A stretch of 64,000 bases of DNA from Linanthus parryae (taxonomy: Eukaryota; Streptophyta; Magnoliopsida; Ericales; Polemoniaceae): assembly GCA_023055425.1 (NCBI GenBank), contig JALGPY010000005.1, forward strand, positions 8,829,501 to 8,893,500, read 5' to 3'. Positions 9,600 to 21,334 of the stretch are shown here, piece by piece (positions within the stretch are counted from its first letter, which is position 1; every line of letters begins with the position of its first letter). A model generated the notes under the pieces. That model was not told the DNA's origin and made no database searches. It saw only the letters and a program-made list of their open reading frames with translations. A program made the translations under genes and the position numbers.

Positions 9600-10344
9600 G
9601 CTTTATTATAACTTTTCATACTCATTTAACAATAGTAATTATTCATTTTAAATCTGCTCAAAAAAAGTATTTTCCTTTTAAAAGTCAAAAGAATTTCCCT
9701 CTCTGTAGCATTTACGTCTAAAATTGGCAACCACTATATGAGATATTTGTTGTTTTAATTTTGGCTTTTGTTCATTTAAATACGGTACGAGCACGAACTC
9801 GAGACGAATATTGTGTGAGCTATTTGAGTTTATTGGATTCAATTTCATTCGAGCTGGATTCAAATACGAGCCTGTAATCGAGTATGTGATTAAGGAATTT
9901 TTAATGCAATTATATATGTGTTATTTTTTTACTTTTATGTTTTACGATATTTTTTTTCTCTATGATATCTTTGGAATGTACCACACAACTATTAAAAGCA
10001 CATAAAGAAATGAAAAATTAAAATATATTCACTTACAAATTTTGAATTATCGTTTTTTACTTATAAAATTACATATGAAATATGTAAAAAACAATTGTTC
10101 ACGAACAAAACGAACAATCGAGCCGAAGTTGGTGTTTGGTTATTATAAATTGAACATAATTGTGTGCTTAAATTTGTTTGTTTTTTTCTTCAAACTTAAT
10201 ACGGTAGAGTAGACACCATGTAAAAATTATCGAAAACTTGCATTGTTTTGCTATGCCATGTAGGCTTTGAAGACGTCGATCGATACGGTCGTCACAAACT
10301 CACAATGATTTGTTAAACCACAAATATGTGAATAAATTACAAAT
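9600..10344. other. intergenic sequence, no gene seen
   Basis: AT-rich DNA. Short frames here lack family signals and have biased composition. Confidence 0.5.
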
Positions 10345-10406
10345 GGATGCTAACTCAGAGGTAGAGTACTTGAAGTCTTACACTAGGTCTCGAATTCGAA
10401 CCCAAC
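10345..10406 (+). mobile_element. tRNA-derived SINE head
   Basis: GGATGCTAACTCAGAGGTAG matches a tRNA A box, and CTCGAATTCGAACCC about 30 bases further resembles a B box (RNA polymerase III promoter elements). It does not complete a tRNA cloverleaf and runs directly into a Stowaway-like element, so it is best read as a SINE 5' fragment. Confidence 0.4.
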
Positions 10407-10407
10407 T

Positions 10408-10708
10408 CTCCCTCCGTCTCGCAAAGATAGTTCATATTTCTATTTTGGTATGTCCCAAAATGATTGTCCACTTACATTTTCAAAGTAAAAAATACAATGA
10501 AGTTACAATACTACCCTTCAATATTTAATGCACCTAGTCTTGGAGAAAACAAAATTAAGGATGAAAATAAAATCAAGAATGATAGTGGAATTAGCATACC
10601 AACAACTTGTAGTAGGTAAAAAAAAACTTGTAGTGGGTAGCATTAATTTGTTGTCTCCAAAAAAAGTTATAGTTTCAGAAATGAACTATCTTTGTGAGAC
10701 GGAGGGAG
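10408..10708. mobile_element. Stowaway-like MITE
   Basis: The ends CTCCCTCCGTCTC and GAGACGGAGGGAG are the Tc1/mariner Stowaway signature. Inverted similarity continues through CAAAGATAGTTCAT. The right flank starts with an A then TA, but the left TA duplication is lost. 301 bp, non-coding. Confidence 0.7.
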
Positions 10709-11985
10709 ATATAATGTAATTCTCGAGAAAAAAACTAATTAAATAAATTTGATAGTGCCTAATGCAGTCAAATTAATTGCTTCTATAAATAAAGTATGCT
10801 TTAGTCAAATCTTCTTTCTCTTGTGACCGGAAAGTCAAGTTCAAACAAAAATATAGTGAACGGTAGTAAATATTGATGATGTCAGTGTGTAATGGGTGCA
10901 GTTCATGCTTGGAGAGTTGGTACACAACCACATTGTTGAAACTGGTCTATGGTCCTCTTCATCTTCTTTCTACTTTAGTATCAAAAGGTGGTTGGTCATT
11001 ATGAAAATAACAACATACATAGTGGGTGGTCCAAGAATTGTGCAATCATCGGATCTGTTTTGGAGATCAGAGGTATCTCTAATTTTCATCATTTAGCATA
11101 TAGTATAAGTCATGAACTGTTTTCATCTCAACCATATTTCTTTTAGGAACATCTCAACCATATTTACGTACACTGATTTGATATAATGATCTAGAACGGT
11201 ATAAAACAATATGAAATTTTCACAAGAACAATACTAAGAAAAAGGAATCGGACACGGCTAATTATGGAATGCTCATTGCCATTGGGGATGGTTAAAAACT
11301 ATCATAGTGGGTGTATATCGATCGCAACCCATGATACTAGGTCCAAGTTTATGCACGCGTTGTTGTTCAAATGAATTTAGACCACACATGCATAACGTGT
11401 GACACAGTCAAAGTGTGTAGATCAAATTCACATAAATCTAAATTATGACCTGTGTCGCACATAAACCTAAACATTGTAGTAACTAAACTTAAGTTACGCT
11501 AGCTTAGTTTCCATAAATTTCACAAAAAGAACACAACAACTTCAACGAGTCTTTCGCAAGTATATCATGCAGGTTACTAATTTTAAAACCCGATTAACAC
11601 GACCATGTGGTGGAGGACAGTCTCAAACGAATCATAGAAGCATAAAGAAAAAACCCGAATTCGAAGAAGAACATCAATCAAACCTCAAATCAATAATTAC
11701 AGCACGTGAGTTGTTGCTGGTGTTGATTGGAATATATGATCATAGAACTGGTCCGACATAAGAAGTATATCTGAAACGAAACAAGGAACTACCAATTCCT
11801 CGTCTTCTATTCCATGGAAGCCCTTGTATATAAGCCAATTGATGACTTAGAAAGCATAGTTGCATGCTTAATCAACCCATAAACGTGGCAATTAGCTTAC
11901 TTATAACAATTCTTAATTTGTGGTTCTCAGAACTCGAAGTAACCAAACGTGACATAATAAAACTTGAACGACGTATGCTGATATG
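10709..11985. other. intergenic sequence, no gene seen
   Basis: AT-rich DNA without recognisable coding sequence or repeat borders. Confidence 0.5.
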
Positions 11986-12133
11986 CTCCATCTGTCCTGA
12001 AATGAGTGTCAAGTTTGTTTCTCCGCCAGAGATGATACGAGTGTACTGGAACTTGTTATTCTTTTCATAATTTTGAAGAGTTAAGATGTTATGTTATTTT
12101 GATAGTCAAACAACATGACACTCATTTTCAGAC
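11986..12133. mobile_element. degenerate Stowaway-like MITE
   Basis: CTCCATCTGTCCTGAAATGA at the left is mirrored by CATGACACTCATTTTCAGAC at the right. Termini are diverged and no target duplication remains. Confidence 0.4.
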
Positions 12134-12585
12134 ACACAACATATTACATCAACAACCAGATATATTACAAACCAATGTCGACGGCTGAAAAAACAAGACT
12201 CTTCGCCATAATCAAACTCATAAAACTAACTAATTAGCTGAATCGTAACCGCATATCTCGCAAAATCATAAACTAAAATTACCATGTTCGTATACTATGA
12301 CCTTGCCCACATTGTAATAATATTTCATTCATGAAATTGAAACAAAAACATATTCAGATTTTTTTCTCACACTTAAACATTTTTATTTCTCAAACATGTT
12401 GATCGAGAGTGCTACTAGTAGTAGATTGTCCATGCACAACACATGCACGTATATCGCATCATCTAAACAGATAGAGAGAGAGGTCCACCTGGCTTTACCT
12501 AGCAAATGAAATGTGGCGCGTAATTGTTTATGCTAGAAACAGCTACCGACCAATCAGATTCCACCACGTGTGAGACAGACGCAAT

Positions 12586-13047
12586 TCACAGCTGTAGGTA
12601 CCGACCCAGTTGGGTCGGGTTCACTATACCCGGAAAGTGGGCCCCATCGCTCTTCAACAGATCTACTACCTCGGCATACCTCCTCTGTTGCTCCTCCTCC
12701 TCCTCCTCCGGCTCGGCTTTCTCAGCTAACGGCTTATTCCTCCTCGACTCGGCTCGAGCCGGATCCCACGGCTCACCAAACAAGGTCCCCTTCGTCAGGA
12801 ACTCATGAGCCAAGTACCCAGCCAAGAGCTGGTTGTCTGTGCCCGGCTCGGCTGGGTTGTGAGCCGACCGGGGCGAACCCGGCTTGGGTATGTTGGGCCG
12901 GATAAGCTGCTTAGCCGACGGTTTCACAGCGTCAAAACTACTGTCTCTCTCCTTGCGTTTGTTGTTGTTGTGATGTGGTGGTGGGGCCACAGCAGGTGGG
13001 GTCAGGAATCGACGGTTGAGATTGTTGCTCATCATCGCTGCGCTCAT
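12586..13047 (-). CDS. small uncharacterised plant protein, intronless
   Basis: A 153-residue frame on the minus strand. The first ATG (13047-13045) gives MSAAMMSNNLNRRFLTPPAV; the open frame continues upstream but without an ATG. It shows a Pro/His/Asn-rich segment (about 18-30), a basic KRKERD patch that could act in nuclear import, a conserved-looking core NQLLAGYLAHEFLTKGTLFG (about 73-92), an acidic run EPEEEEEE (about 113-120) and a mildly amphipathic C-terminus. GC content is well above the surroundings. A TATA box lies about 440 bp upstream with a purine-rich leader between. I associate the core with plant-specific proteins of unknown function and do not assign a role. Confidence 0.75.
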   Translation of the reverse strand: MSAAMMSNNLNRRFLTPPAVAPPPHHNNNKRKERDSSFDAVKPSAKQLIRPNIPKPGSPRSAHNPAEPGTDNQLLAGYLAHEFLTKGTLFGEPWDPARAESRRNKPLAEKAEPEEEEEEQQRRYAEVVDLLKSDGAHFPGIVNPTQLGRYLQL

Positions 13048-13487
13048 CTCCCGTCCGATGCATGCCACGTCAGCTACAGAGATCAGTACCAGAAGTGGGC
13101 CACACCCCACTTTAAGTCCCTCGTTTGGGCTAATACGTAAGAGTACGAATAATACAGGGGCAAAATCGTCCAAACAGATCTTGATTATTATCCACTTGAA
13201 GAAATTGAGGAAAGGAAAGAGACAGGTAGAGAGAGAAGGGAAGAAAGAAGAGTGCAGAAACGGACAAAATAAAACGGATCGGCGGTGGCCGGAGGATCGG
13301 AGTCCGGCGGAGTTGTTGTCGCCGGCGGTGATTTCTCCGGCTATATGAGCAGAGAGAAATAAAGATAGGGAGAGATTTGAGAGAGTGAGAGAGATTTGGC
13401 AGAGAAGGAAGAGAGATTAGGGTGGGAGAGATGAGAAGAAGATGATAGAAATGAAATGGGTACGCGAAAGAAATGTGAGGGATGGAT

Positions 13488-13497
13488 CTATATATAG
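13488..13497 (-). promoter_or_regulatory. TATA box of the minus-strand gene at 12586-13047
   Basis: CTATATATAG on the minus strand, followed downstream by a CT-rich leader typical of plant 5' UTRs. Transcription should start near 13455-13465, leaving a leader of about 410 bases. Confidence 0.6.
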
Positions 13498-13646
13498 GGA
13501 GGCAACACCTTAATTGCCCTTGAGGTTGTCATTATTTACAGTTGGAACCTTGAACAAAATGACCTAAAAACCCAATTAGCTAATGGACTTTTATTTACAG
13601 ATTTGGCCTTAATCAAATACTACAATTACTTGGACGGTTTTTGATG

Positions 13647-14738
13647 GGGTAAATTTCACTTACACTCTTCCTGTTTACGCTGATCTTCACTTACACCCCG
13701 TCTAGTTTGGTAAACTTCATTTACACCCCTTATAACTAAGGGTTACTAACTGAGAATAATGGGAATACTGAAAAGTCTATCACACCCCTGTAACAATTTA
13801 CAGTTTATGTTTAATAAACTATAAGAGACATCACTTTTTGCCCTCATCTCTCTCTCTCTCCTATAGAAAGGACATCAGAAGCCAAACCCAATGTTCATCA
13901 ATTTTCATTGATCGATTTGGATCCTAGAACAATGCAAGACCCAGCAGCAGCAGCAACTAATCAACATATTCTTCCTCAGGCGGCCTCCCCGCTGCAGATC
14001 CCACCGGTAGTCAACGGACTGAGGCCCCGAAGCAGCGGAGACTGGACGGCAATTTGGGTATCCATGGCGGCACTAACAAGTTTCCAGATTCTTCTTCTTC
14101 TTCTTCTTTAGGTCAGGGTCGTTTTAAGTTTTTTGGCTTAATCAAGTGTTAAAGGTTTGATTGTGGTTTGAGGGGGAGAGAAGGGTTGTGTTGATGGCCG
14201 TAGTAGTGCTGTTGAACGTATTGGAAGCATTTGATTTCCCAAGTAGTGAACCAATATGGAAAATTCTAATAAGAATTAGTGTAATTTCTGGTTTGATGTG
14301 AAATTTGGGGATCTGCTAGAAGTAGATGATGGAGAAGAAAACGGTGGTGGGTCGGTCAGCTGAAAGAGTTAAGATCCATGTACTTGGATTTTTTTGTAGA
14401 GATAGGTGTGATGATGGAAGAGGGGTTGTGGATTTGGCTGTGGTGGCGGTGGTAGTTGTTCTGGAATAGAGAAGTGGAATTGTTTCTCATTTTTAGGTGG
14501 CTCAGAGATTTAAGACTCGAGAGTGTGGGTGGTTTGGTCTTTACAGCCTATGTGGGGGCAAAATTGTCCAAAATGTTGTATTTGGTAACTGACCCTACCA
14601 ACTAACAAAAGAAATAAACAGAGGGGTGAGAGTGACAAAAGGTTTGGGGGTCATAAGGGGTGCAAGAGAAGATTACCAAACTAGAAGGGGTGTAAGTGAA
14701 GATCACTCTGAACTAAGGGATGTAAGTGAAATTTACCA
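13647..14738. mobile_element. Mutator-like element with long TIRs, possible Pack-MULE
   Basis: Inverted termini of about 90 bp start GGGTAAATTTCACTTACA and contain three related units of the type CTTCACTTACACCCC. Flanks TTTTTGATG (13638-13646) and TGTTTGATG (14739-14747) match at 8 of 9 bases. The 1.1-kb interior is GC-richer, with a leader-like CT tract (13847-13862), a 67-codon frame at 13908-14111 and gene-like sequence to about 14500, but no transposase. A Mutator-like element that captured a host gene piece fits best. Confidence 0.7.
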
Positions 14739-14827
14739 TGTTTGATGCTATTAAAACCGAAGAGGGGTACCGAATGAGGAATTTTTAGTTGCTTCAAAAA
14801 CACCACTTAACTATCGGCACAAAGCAA

Positions 14828-14915
14828 ACTGGCTTTAGCTTAGTCGTGGAGTGTCTAATGGTCCTACATGAGGTCCTAAGATCAAACCATGCTATACAAT
14901 GTAATTCTAAAAAAA
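14828..14915 (+). mobile_element. tRNA-derived SINE-like fragment
   Basis: TTAGCTTAGTCGTGGAGTG resembles an A box, and GGTCCTAAGATCAAACC, about 30 bases on, a decayed B box. An A-rich end follows at 14908-14918. Weak. Confidence 0.3.
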
Positions 14916-16978
14916 AATTATCAGCACGAACTATACGCACATTTTTTTTAGGCGAAGAATAACTTATATTAATGCAAAATAGCGGGATTAAGCATCCCCG
15001 TACGTTATGTAGAAGCTGCTGAGCCCAAACTACCTAAGTTTACATATTTTTAGAATCGAAAGTCCAAACTTGACAAACTCATGAACTACCCCGATCTAAG
15101 ACCGATGTCTAAAGGTATATGAAATCATCTCAAAACGCTGGAAAATGGCTCTGATGGAACGGATAATACAATTTAACAGTATATAATATATATATTGACA
15201 ATTTCTCTCCACCACTCACTCCACTTAGGGGCGATGGCTAGAACGCGAGTCGTCTAATGCACCTAGTGTATTTTGTTGTAAGAGCGCATAATCCTTCCAA
15301 TGAAATACTTCAATACATAATTTTTCAACGGGCCAAGACCGGACAGTTCCATCGAAAAAATGGTGAACCCGACTCCAAAATTTTTGATTATTAGTTTGAA
15401 TATGGATTAAATGGACAGTCATGTCACATGATCCAATAGAGTTTGTAGACGTATGAAGTGATGCACTCAATAGTAATACATCACCGAGCAATACGCATGA
15501 TTTTGTAGTAATAATTTGTCGTGTGCTACATTCGGTATTGGATAATAATGTTTTATGTAGTTTTCCATTTACAATTCTTTTATATGATTTCGGAAATTGA
15601 TTAGGACAACAAGTGTGACATAAAATTGAAAAAGAACATTAACACTCAAACGCATCCACTTCTACTAGACTGAAATGGTAAAATTGAAACTTTCCTAATA
15701 AAAAAAAATGAAACACCCTTGAACATATTAAACTAAAAAGAGTATAAACTTTATTTTTTTTTTCAAAAAGAATCTACAAATTTTAGAAAAATGACGACAT
15801 TTACAACATCAAAAAGATAAGTGAAACATCATTGTTATTAACATGGCGATAGGTAATACACATGCTGTACTAAAAAATTTCCACTCCACTTATTCCCTAC
15901 ACAACACCACAAAGTTTATATGAACATTTGAATATTTGATTAGGAACCCTAGTGTTCAAAATCCTAATATTTTTATTTTTGAGAATTATAAAATTTTATG
16001 GTCGGGTACGCATGGGGCTTCTAACGCTCTACCACTGAGCTAGCACCCATTTGCAAAGTCCTAATCTTGATTGTAAACTCGTATTTAATAAAGGAACAAA
16101 TCATATTTTTAGCGTTCACAAAAAACACATGTAATTTTATTTTCGGTGATTAGTTTCAAATAAAAATATCGCCTTTATAAAACAGAAACAGCTCAAAACT
16201 TGATTTGGAGAAAACAACGAAGATTATCTCACTATTTTGTTCACTTTCATAATTTGCAACACGACATCATTGTACGTGGCAGTAACATTTCCACCAAAAC
16301 ATTGTACTGAGTCACTTGTCATAGTTGTGCTGGGATTTGTATAAATCATGTGCCATATTTATGGTCACGTGTTATATATGTGTTGTGACAAAAAATAAGT
16401 CAACTCTAATCGAGTTTATTTACAAATTGTGCCAAGGTTAACCCAAAAATATGCGCTCAAAGTCAAGCGTTAACCATACCAAGTTACCAACAATATGAAT
16501 AATAATAAGTATTAAATTCCCTACAAAATAAGTGTTAAATATTGATCATTGCAATGCATAGTTGCATACTACCAAGTATTATACTACTAGGAGCAAATAA
16601 AGACTAAAACAGTGCATTGCTTGTATTTGCTTTTTTAAGTGAGAAAGATAAAATTTATATTTTCAAAAACCAGATAGAGAAATAAATTACCTATTGCAAG
16701 TTCTCAATCATCCGCAAATAGTATTTTGTAACAGAACGGGTCACTAGCTACACAATTACACTTATTAAATTCCATCCGAAAAGTTAGAGAGATTCTTTTG
16801 GTTTGTTCTAAAATGAAGTATGTTCATCTTTAAACGGTGAACTTGAAAATCCTGTGAAAGTACATCGTTGGACGTGTCAATGAGTAATGAGGCAACATTA
16901 ACTCGGAGCATTAAAATTAGCGTTTACTTTGTTGGAATTAACTCATCACGCAATAAGAGTGCAACACATAAATACAAT
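14916..16978. other. intergenic sequence, no gene seen
   Basis: AT-rich DNA. An 88-codon minus-strand frame (15225-15491) shows no family motif and is treated as chance or decayed repeat. A tRNA-like fragment is listed separately. Confidence 0.45.
15999..16050 (-). mobile_element. tRNA-like fragment (SINE head or tRNA relic)
   Basis: On the minus strand GGGTGCTAGCTCAGTGGTAG is an excellent tRNA D-arm/A-box sequence and continues through AGCGTTAGAAGCCCC. No T-arm or acceptor closure follows, so it is not a functional tRNA. Confidence 0.5.
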
Positions 16979-17051
16979 GTGAGTGATTGTCAGACACTCA
17001 TTGGCTGTAGAGCACCACGTGGTGCTCTTTTGGAGCACTAAAAAATTTCTC
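16979..17051. mobile_element. half of a GAGCACC-family hairpin MITE
   Basis: ATTGGCTGTAGAGCACCACG and GGTGCTCTTTTGGAGCACTA match the terminal half of the element at 8581-8729. The other half is missing or highly diverged. Confidence 0.45.
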
Positions 17052-17642
17052 ATTGTCACTTGCTATGGTAGTTAATAAACAAATTTGAGCCACTAATAAT
17101 ATTCACGACACGTGTCTGATAATCTGATGCTCCAAGAGCACACCCTAACTTTATATCCTGAAACTATTGGTGGCCTTGAGTTCAAAACATGATGAAAGGT
17201 ACCTATAAATAGTGCTATATATTTTTCAAATTCTAACAACCATTTTCACCACCTGACCTCTAATTTCACGATACAATTTACAATCATATTCATATATTCC
17301 TCAATATAACATCGAAGATTAACTTGATGATTTTTTGTCACTATTTTTTATGTTTATTTATTGGAAGAACATATTTTTCTTTTACAATTAGGGACAATTA
17401 ACTACATATTAAAATAATAAAATTTATATAATTATGCCAACTTAATAAAGTAGTTGAAAAATACAATAATGATATTTAGCTAATAAACTCACTTATTAAA
17501 TATTTTAATAAAAAAATCACTTATAAAGTAGTTGAAAAACAGAATGATAACACTTGTTTATATATTCAAGAAATCATCTAGATGGTTTCTCCTAGCTTCT
17601 GGAGCAGATTCTCGATTTCAAGGTTAGTACTCCTTTCAACTA
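17052..17642. other. intergenic sequence, no gene seen
   Basis: Very AT-rich DNA with no coding signal. Confidence 0.5.
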
Positions 17643-17900
17643 CCACTCCGTCCCAGCTCTTTCTTTCCATCTGACTTTTTTGACTCGTATCTGGGACACT
17701 TTGACCGGGTGATTTGGATAGCAAAATAATACGATTTTTTGATAATTTTTTCACCATATTATAGAGCACTTTTTACTCTACAACACCATGAAAAAATTAT
17801 CAAAAAATTACATCGATTTGCTATTCAAATCACCGGGTCAAAATGACCCAGTGAATAGTGACAAAAGTCAAATTGGGAAGAAAGAGCTGGGACAGAGTGG
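17643..17900. mobile_element. Stowaway-type hairpin MITE
   Basis: CCACTCCGTCCCAGCTCTTT and its inverted copy AAAGAGCTGGGACAGAGTGG mark the ends, with TA on both sides (17641-17642, 17901-17902). Inverted similarity runs almost to the centre, so the 258-bp element is one long hairpin. Confidence 0.85.
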
Positions 17901-18639
17901 TATGTGAATAACTGAAAGAGCCTCATGATAGCCCGTCTCTATGATAAAGTTATAGAATTTCATGTTGTCAGTTATAGGAATGTCTAGTATGGTCACACCA
18001 TTATTCTTGCCAGATGAGAGTGATGGATTCCAACCGGTGCTTGAGAACCCCGAGGCATGTTTCCCTCTCCTTCCAGTCTACACCACCAATCGTTAAAACA
18101 CATTTCCTTGTAAATTTGAGGGCGTTTTAAATAAATTGTTCCCAAAACACCAATTATGGTTTGGAAAGCCACAGTTGGGTTCAGAGTTCCCATAGAAATC
18201 ATATTTACTTCTTGGCAAACAATTTCTTTATCCGACTAAAAAGGCGGAGGAAATGGGGGTTCATGAATTATCTTATTAAGCCAATGTCATATCTCTGAGA
18301 CTGTTAAGCCAAAAATTACAGACTAATTCATGAAATGACACCGTGCCCTGTGTTGACCACTGCTATTACTGTCCACCAAAGACGGCAGTTGGAAAATGAT
18401 ACGTCTTCCCTTTTCAGTTTGCCAAATTGCAAGACTTGTACACTCTCTAAGTGTGATGTCGTTAGTATGGAGATAGAGGTCCTGATAGTAGTTCTTTTAG
18501 CTTATTTTTTTTTCTCTTAAAATATGGAACTTCACAAACATGGTGTGTAAGTGTCCTAAAATTCGGCACATTAAAATTATTAATTTTTTAGAAGTTTGAA
18601 AGTAAGAAAGAGTATATGATATGAACATAAGGAAGTACA
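17901..18639. other. intergenic sequence, no gene seen
   Basis: A 69-codon minus-strand frame (17993-18202) and short plus frames have no recognisable content. Confidence 0.45.
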
Positions 18640-18701
18640 TTGAAGAGGTCCATTGACGTCCCTGTTCACTGTCGGACCCTACAATTGAAAATCTCCGGAA
18701 G

Positions 18702-19595
18702 AGGTCCATTGACGTCCCTGTTTACTGTCGGACCTGTGGGCATAGAGGTGAGTCTACGTCACATGTTTTCTGCTTTTGCCCAGTTGCGCTTGAAGTTTGG
18801 AAAAAGATTGAGTATTGTGCTTTCATGGAGAACCAGCCGGATAATTTTTCGAGATGGGCGATGTTCTTGTTAGAAAAATTAAGCCCAGCTGAGTTGATTC
18901 CTTTTGCGATTACTGTTTGGTGGCTTTGGAGAGCAAGAAACAGTGCTCTGTTTTGTAACAGAGACTACTCTGCTGATCAAATCCACAAGGAGATCATCGA
19001 CTTCATTGCCGAATTGGGAAGCCTGAATGAGCCTAAGAAGGACCTGACCTCCCCAGCTATTGCGGTCCAAAGTCAGTGGGTTAAGCCTCTCTCTGGATGG
19101 CTAAAAGCAAATTTTGATGGGGCGTGGTGTGCTGAAACGAGAAGAGCTGATATCGGTGTGGTAATTAAAGATTCCAGTGGCGCGATTGTCAGGGGTATTG
19201 GACTCCCAATTCGGACGGGATTATCTGCTAAACATGTCGAGGCACTTGCGGCTCTCCAAGCAGTCCAAATCGGGCGTGAAATGCAATGCTACTCTTTGAT
19301 AATTGAAGGTAATGCAAAGGTGGTTACTGAACAGATTTGCGGAGCTCGCCGATGAAGTGGTGATGTTGATATTTCTGAAGTAGGAGCTGTTGTTGAGCAG
19401 ATTGCTATCTCTGCTAGTTTCGTCCAGGAGCTTCGGGTGGAGTTTCGCCACAGATCTGCAAATCAAGTCGCACACCTACTCGCCAATCATGCAAAGGAAG
19501 ATAATTTAGCCACCATCTGTACTAGCGTAAATGTCCCTCCTTGGCTCCGTGAATGTATTAGAAAGGAATCAAATTATGTAATGGCCTCTCCTTGA
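18702..19595 (+). pseudogene. LINE non-LTR retrotransposon 3' remnant (zf-RVT and RNase H-like)
   Basis: In one frame the sequence encodes a zf-RVT-type segment (CRTCGHRGESTSHVFCFCP, from about 18726) and a plant RNase H-like domain (RVT_3) starting KPLSGWLKANFDGAW. It continues through VEALAALQAVQIG to the C-terminal RHRSANQVAHLLANHAKE. A TGA at 19353-19355 interrupts the frame, which resumes in phase and ends at 19593-19595. The second catalytic Asp position reads EGNAKVV, so D is replaced by N. The reverse transcriptase is missing upstream. A 32-bp segment starting GAGGTCCATTGACG is duplicated at about 18645 and 18700. A short A-rich tail lies at 19617-19627. Confidence 0.8.
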
Positions 19596-19627
19596 TCAAT
19601 ACAGGTGGTTTTTCCTCAAAAAAAATG

Positions 19628-20299
19628 TACATTGAAAATGTTTTTTTCTTTTTAACAATAATGAATATAACAGAGCGAGTAATTTAAAGATGATTTTTCT
19701 TGTCTGAAATGTTGTATTACTGAGAATAGCCCATAAATTCAGCAACTAGTTATTCCCGACTATTTATATGTAACATTAGTGACACCGTTAGCACATTTAT
19801 AATTCTCAATAGAGTTAATTTAATTCCCACATCACACTAGTATTTTTGTAGAGCGAGTTGGGGTTAAATTGTTATGCAACTTTCACTCACTTGTATATGG
19901 GGTTGACACTGTTTATACCAAAAGTTATATGCGTCCATAAATCTGTGCAATTTTTACACACAAACTTTCATGAGGAGTTTTACTTTGAGCTTTGATCCAT
20001 TTTTACTCTAATGTTTGTTGGGTTCCTTTCTCGTAGGAAGTGCCTCATAGAGAGACAACAAAAGGAAGCAATGCTGCACGTATCAACATAAACATCCCAG
20101 CTTACCCACATCACTTACACGACTTATCACTATTTAAGTTAGTATTCAAGAGTATGGCCAAGCATAGCAATGTGTCAAATTGGGACTTTATTGGGCATGG
20201 ATGATAATTTGATCCGATCCGATAGAGTATCCGGCATGATCCGATATGCTCCGCTAACGAATGGATAGAACATGGATAACATATATCGTGAAACCTGAT
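19628..20299. other. intergenic sequence, no gene seen
   Basis: AT-rich DNA up to the chromovirus remnant. GATCCGATCCGATAG repeats near 20212-20245 resemble the border of a decayed DNA transposon but cannot be delimited. Confidence 0.4.
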
Positions 20300-20827
20300 C
20301 AGAGCCGATTAAGAAGATGGAGAAATAGGTCGATAAGAAGCCACGGGAACATGGAGTTCCAAGAGGGGGACATGGTGCTTATCAAGTATAATCCCTCGCA
20401 ATATAAGAGCACTCATGGCCTTCACAAGGGGCTAACACGAAGTACACATGATCATTTAGAGTGTTGAAGAAGATCGGGACGACTTCATATTGTGTGGAGT
20501 TACCGACAAAGCTCCACATCCACAACATGCTCCATGTGAGCAACTTCAAGCCTTACCACGATGATAGGGATGATGCTAGCCATTCTAAGTCGAGACCTAT
20601 GCCGATATATGTGAAGAATGCCTTTGACAAGGAGGTTGAAGATATCATAGCTGAACAGGACGTGCGCAAGAAAGGGACGCCCAAGTATACAGACTGCTTG
20701 GTTCTTTGGAAGGGTCTACCGAATGAGGAGGTACCTTGGTAAGCGAAGGAATCTTTATGGAAACAGAAAGACGTGATCAACATATTCAGTGAGGCACGAT
20801 AACGTCGCCAGAATGAGTGGGGAAGAA
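20300..20827 (+). pseudogene. chromovirus (Ty3/gypsy) integrase C-terminus and chromodomain remnant
   Basis: Frames encode FQEGDMVLIKYNPSQYKSTH, then LHIHNMLHVSNFKPYHDDRD, then the chromodomain region VEDIIAEQDVRKKGTPKYTD and VLWKGLPNEEVPW. This is the C-terminal end of a chromoviral pol, where the chromodomain steers integration to chromatin. A stop follows VPW (20740-20742) and a frame break lies near 20450. It abuts a purine tract (20813-20827) and an LTR. A better preserved copy is at 46317-47131. Confidence 0.85.
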
Positions 20828-21284
20828 TGTCATGGACCAACTATTTACTTGATAATTTACTGGTTTATGTCACTTGATCTAGACCATGACACATTAGCCA
20901 ACTTGAGGTTATTTATTCTTTGAGCCTAGGATTGTCCTAGCCCACTTAGCTCACTTTGTAGCTTTTTATTTAGAAGCTTCACGTGTTGTAATGTAGTCCA
21001 AGTGTGTAGGAATTTGTATAATGATGTATTGAAGATATCGTAGGTTAGATAATGGGGGAAGGTTTCAGGCACCCAATCTTTATCGTTGGACCGAAGATTG
21101 GTATGGGGAGGGACTTGTATATAAGGGGTGGAGCTCATTTTCTACAGGTCATCCAAGCATTGTAAGCTCTCTTCAAAGAAATACAAGCTCTCTTTCTCTC
21201 ATCGTGTAATCTTTTGGCTGTTCTTTATGTTTACTTGAACAGTTCAAGTGTCGCACGAGAGTGGAATGAAGTCATCCCATGACA
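20828..21284 (+). repeat. 3' LTR of the chromovirus remnant
   Basis: A 457-bp LTR with ends TGTCATGG and CCATGACA. TATATAAG near 21117 is a promoter candidate. The right flank CTAAGCAACATAGT is repeated at 21322-21335 and follows both related LTR ends at 47608 and 49041. Confidence 0.8.
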
Positions 21285-21334
21285 CTAAGCAACATAGTAA
21301 CCCATGAAGATATTGAATCACTAAGCAACATAGT

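Noticed and set aside
12570..12905. Plus-strand ORFs over the gene at 12586-13047
   Set aside because: Overlap the minus-strand gene, which has the ATG, TATA box and plausible protein; the plus frames are its GC-rich shadows.
15225..15491. 88-codon minus-strand protein
   Set aside because: No motif, flanks without promoter or splice signals, biased AT-rich context.
15999..16050. Functional tRNA gene
   Set aside because: A good D-arm only; no anticodon arm, T-arm or acceptor closure.
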